Shown here: positions 23,796 through 24,219 of the stretch, piece by piece | How positions within the stretch are numbered: the first letter of the stretch is position 1 | Layout of the letters: every line of letters begins with the position of its first letter | Assembly (NCBI GenBank): GCA_025924295.1 | Contig: JAICEG010000017.1 | Span: forward strand, 1 to 24,219 | Source of the DNA: Vicinamibacteria bacterium | GTDB lineage: Bacteria > Acidobacteriota > Vicinamibacteria > Vicinamibacterales > UBA2999 | Direction of reading: 5' to 3' | Length of the DNA: 24,219 nucleotides | Program-made: the position numbers and the translations under genes | The notes under the pieces: generated by a model | What the model was told of the DNA's origin: nothing | Database searches by the model: none | Seen by the model: the letters and a program-made list of their open reading frames with translations, nothing else

Positions 23796-24219
23796 GTGAA
23801 CGCGACTGAATGGGCGGCCTGGATCGGCGCAGTCACAGGGTGTCTGGCACTTGGTCTGGAACTCTTGAGATGGGTTCGATCCGGGCCGAGGCTGTCGGTC
23901 ACCTCGAACCCGAACATGATCCCGACGCAGCCCACTCGCGATTTCCCGGCCGAGCCCCACCTGTTTGTCTGGGTGCAGAACGTCGGGGATGCGAAGACGA
24001 CGATCACCGCCTTCGAGCTCGCGTACTACTCACATCCGCTTCTCCGTCTGTTTCGGCGCGGCGGCGAGCCTGCACCGGTCGTCAAGCACGTCGATCCAAT
24101 CCCAAGGCGCCTCGCGCCCGGAGAAGAGTGGACCACACTCGTCAAGCGCGGCTCTGTCGTTGAGAAAGCCCGAACCAGGGGGTGCCTCTACTGTCTGGTG
24201 TCCCACACGTTGTCGAGGA
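23796..24219 (+). CDS. Single-pass membrane protein of unknown function, 3'-partial
   Basis: The frame starts at GTG 23796 and is open through the right edge (141 complete codons). An N-terminal hydrophobic helix at about residues 7-24 ('WAAWIGAVTGCLALGLELLR') is followed by arginines, so the rest is probably cytoplasmic. The following region has beta-sandwich spacing ('LFVWVQNVGDAKTTITAFEL', 'RRLAPGEEWTTLV'), similar to small Ig-like domains in many accessory membrane proteins. No enzyme motif is seen. The binding site is poor, so the start is not certain. It lies 67 bases after the cysteine-rich gene and may belong to the same accessory block. Confidence 0.6.
   Translation, partial: MNATEWAAWIGAVTGCLALGLELLRWVRSGPRLSVTSNPNMIPTQPTRDFPAEPHLFVWVQNVGDAKTTITAFELAYYSHPLLRLFRRGGEPAPVVKHVDPIPRRLAPGEEWTTLVKRGSVVEKARTRGCLYCLVSHTLSR

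Noticed and set aside
23729..24219. Second copy of the tRNA-Leu 3' end (att site)
   Set aside because: I looked for the T-arm and acceptor sequence after the tRNA and found none before the right edge.

Overview
This window reads as a chromosomal piece of a GC-rich, Gram-negative soil-type bacterium. An Acidobacteriota lineage near Vicinamibacteria is the best guess. The guess rests on the gene mix: a DUF5916 barrel protein, a carboxypeptidase-regulatory-like monohaem protein, an Omp85 protein, and several stutter-like inverted repeats between genes. No 16S or other phylogenetic marker is present, so this is inference. Almost the whole window is coding. No CRISPR array, transposase, integrase or rRNA was seen.

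Left part (1-3640): an Omp85 (BamA/TamA-like) gene is cut by the left edge, and its first codons resemble the end of a TamB protein. It converges on a small exported TPR protein. A bacterioferritin gene with a complete ferroxidase site is transcribed divergently from the TPR gene.

Biotin carboxylase operon (7509 down to 3641, minus strand): carboxyltransferase (MccB-like), biotin carboxylase, a separate biotin-carrier protein and a small coiled-coil protein follow one another with overlapping or very short junctions. Together they look like an acyl-CoA carboxylase of the 3-methylcrotonyl-CoA type (leucine breakdown). The usual alpha subunit is here split into two overlapping genes.

Plus-strand operon (7649-13296): a sigma-54-dependent response regulator with a degenerate receiver, a YihY/BrkB membrane protein, an M48 metalloprotease, a DUF255/YyaL thioredoxin-like protein and a small unknown protein. 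The first three are joined by 4-base stop/start overlaps. The regulator and the carboxylase operon diverge from a 139-base region that carries a TATAAT element and two copies of a TGTAA-N3-TTACA-like dyad.

Middle (13297-18128): a repeat-rich non-coding stretch, the DUF5916 barrel protein on the minus strand, then a SAM methyltransferase and an iron-dependent transhydrogenase (HOT-type) on the plus strand.

Right part (18129-24219): a secreted monohaem beta-propeller protein whose ribosome binding site lies inside a perfect hairpin, a small outer-membrane barrel protein, and a divergent RNase II/R-type nuclease with a perfect dyad at its start. Then come tRNA-Leu(UAA) and two unfamiliar genes, a cysteine-rich protein and a membrane protein cut by the right edge. 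The tRNA boundary may be the edge of a genomic island, but no integrase or att repeat is visible.

Most novel-looking points: the possible TamB-Omp85 fusion, the split carboxylase alpha subunit, the shared dyad motif, the RBS-sequestering hairpin, and the families of stutter inverted repeats placed at gene ends.
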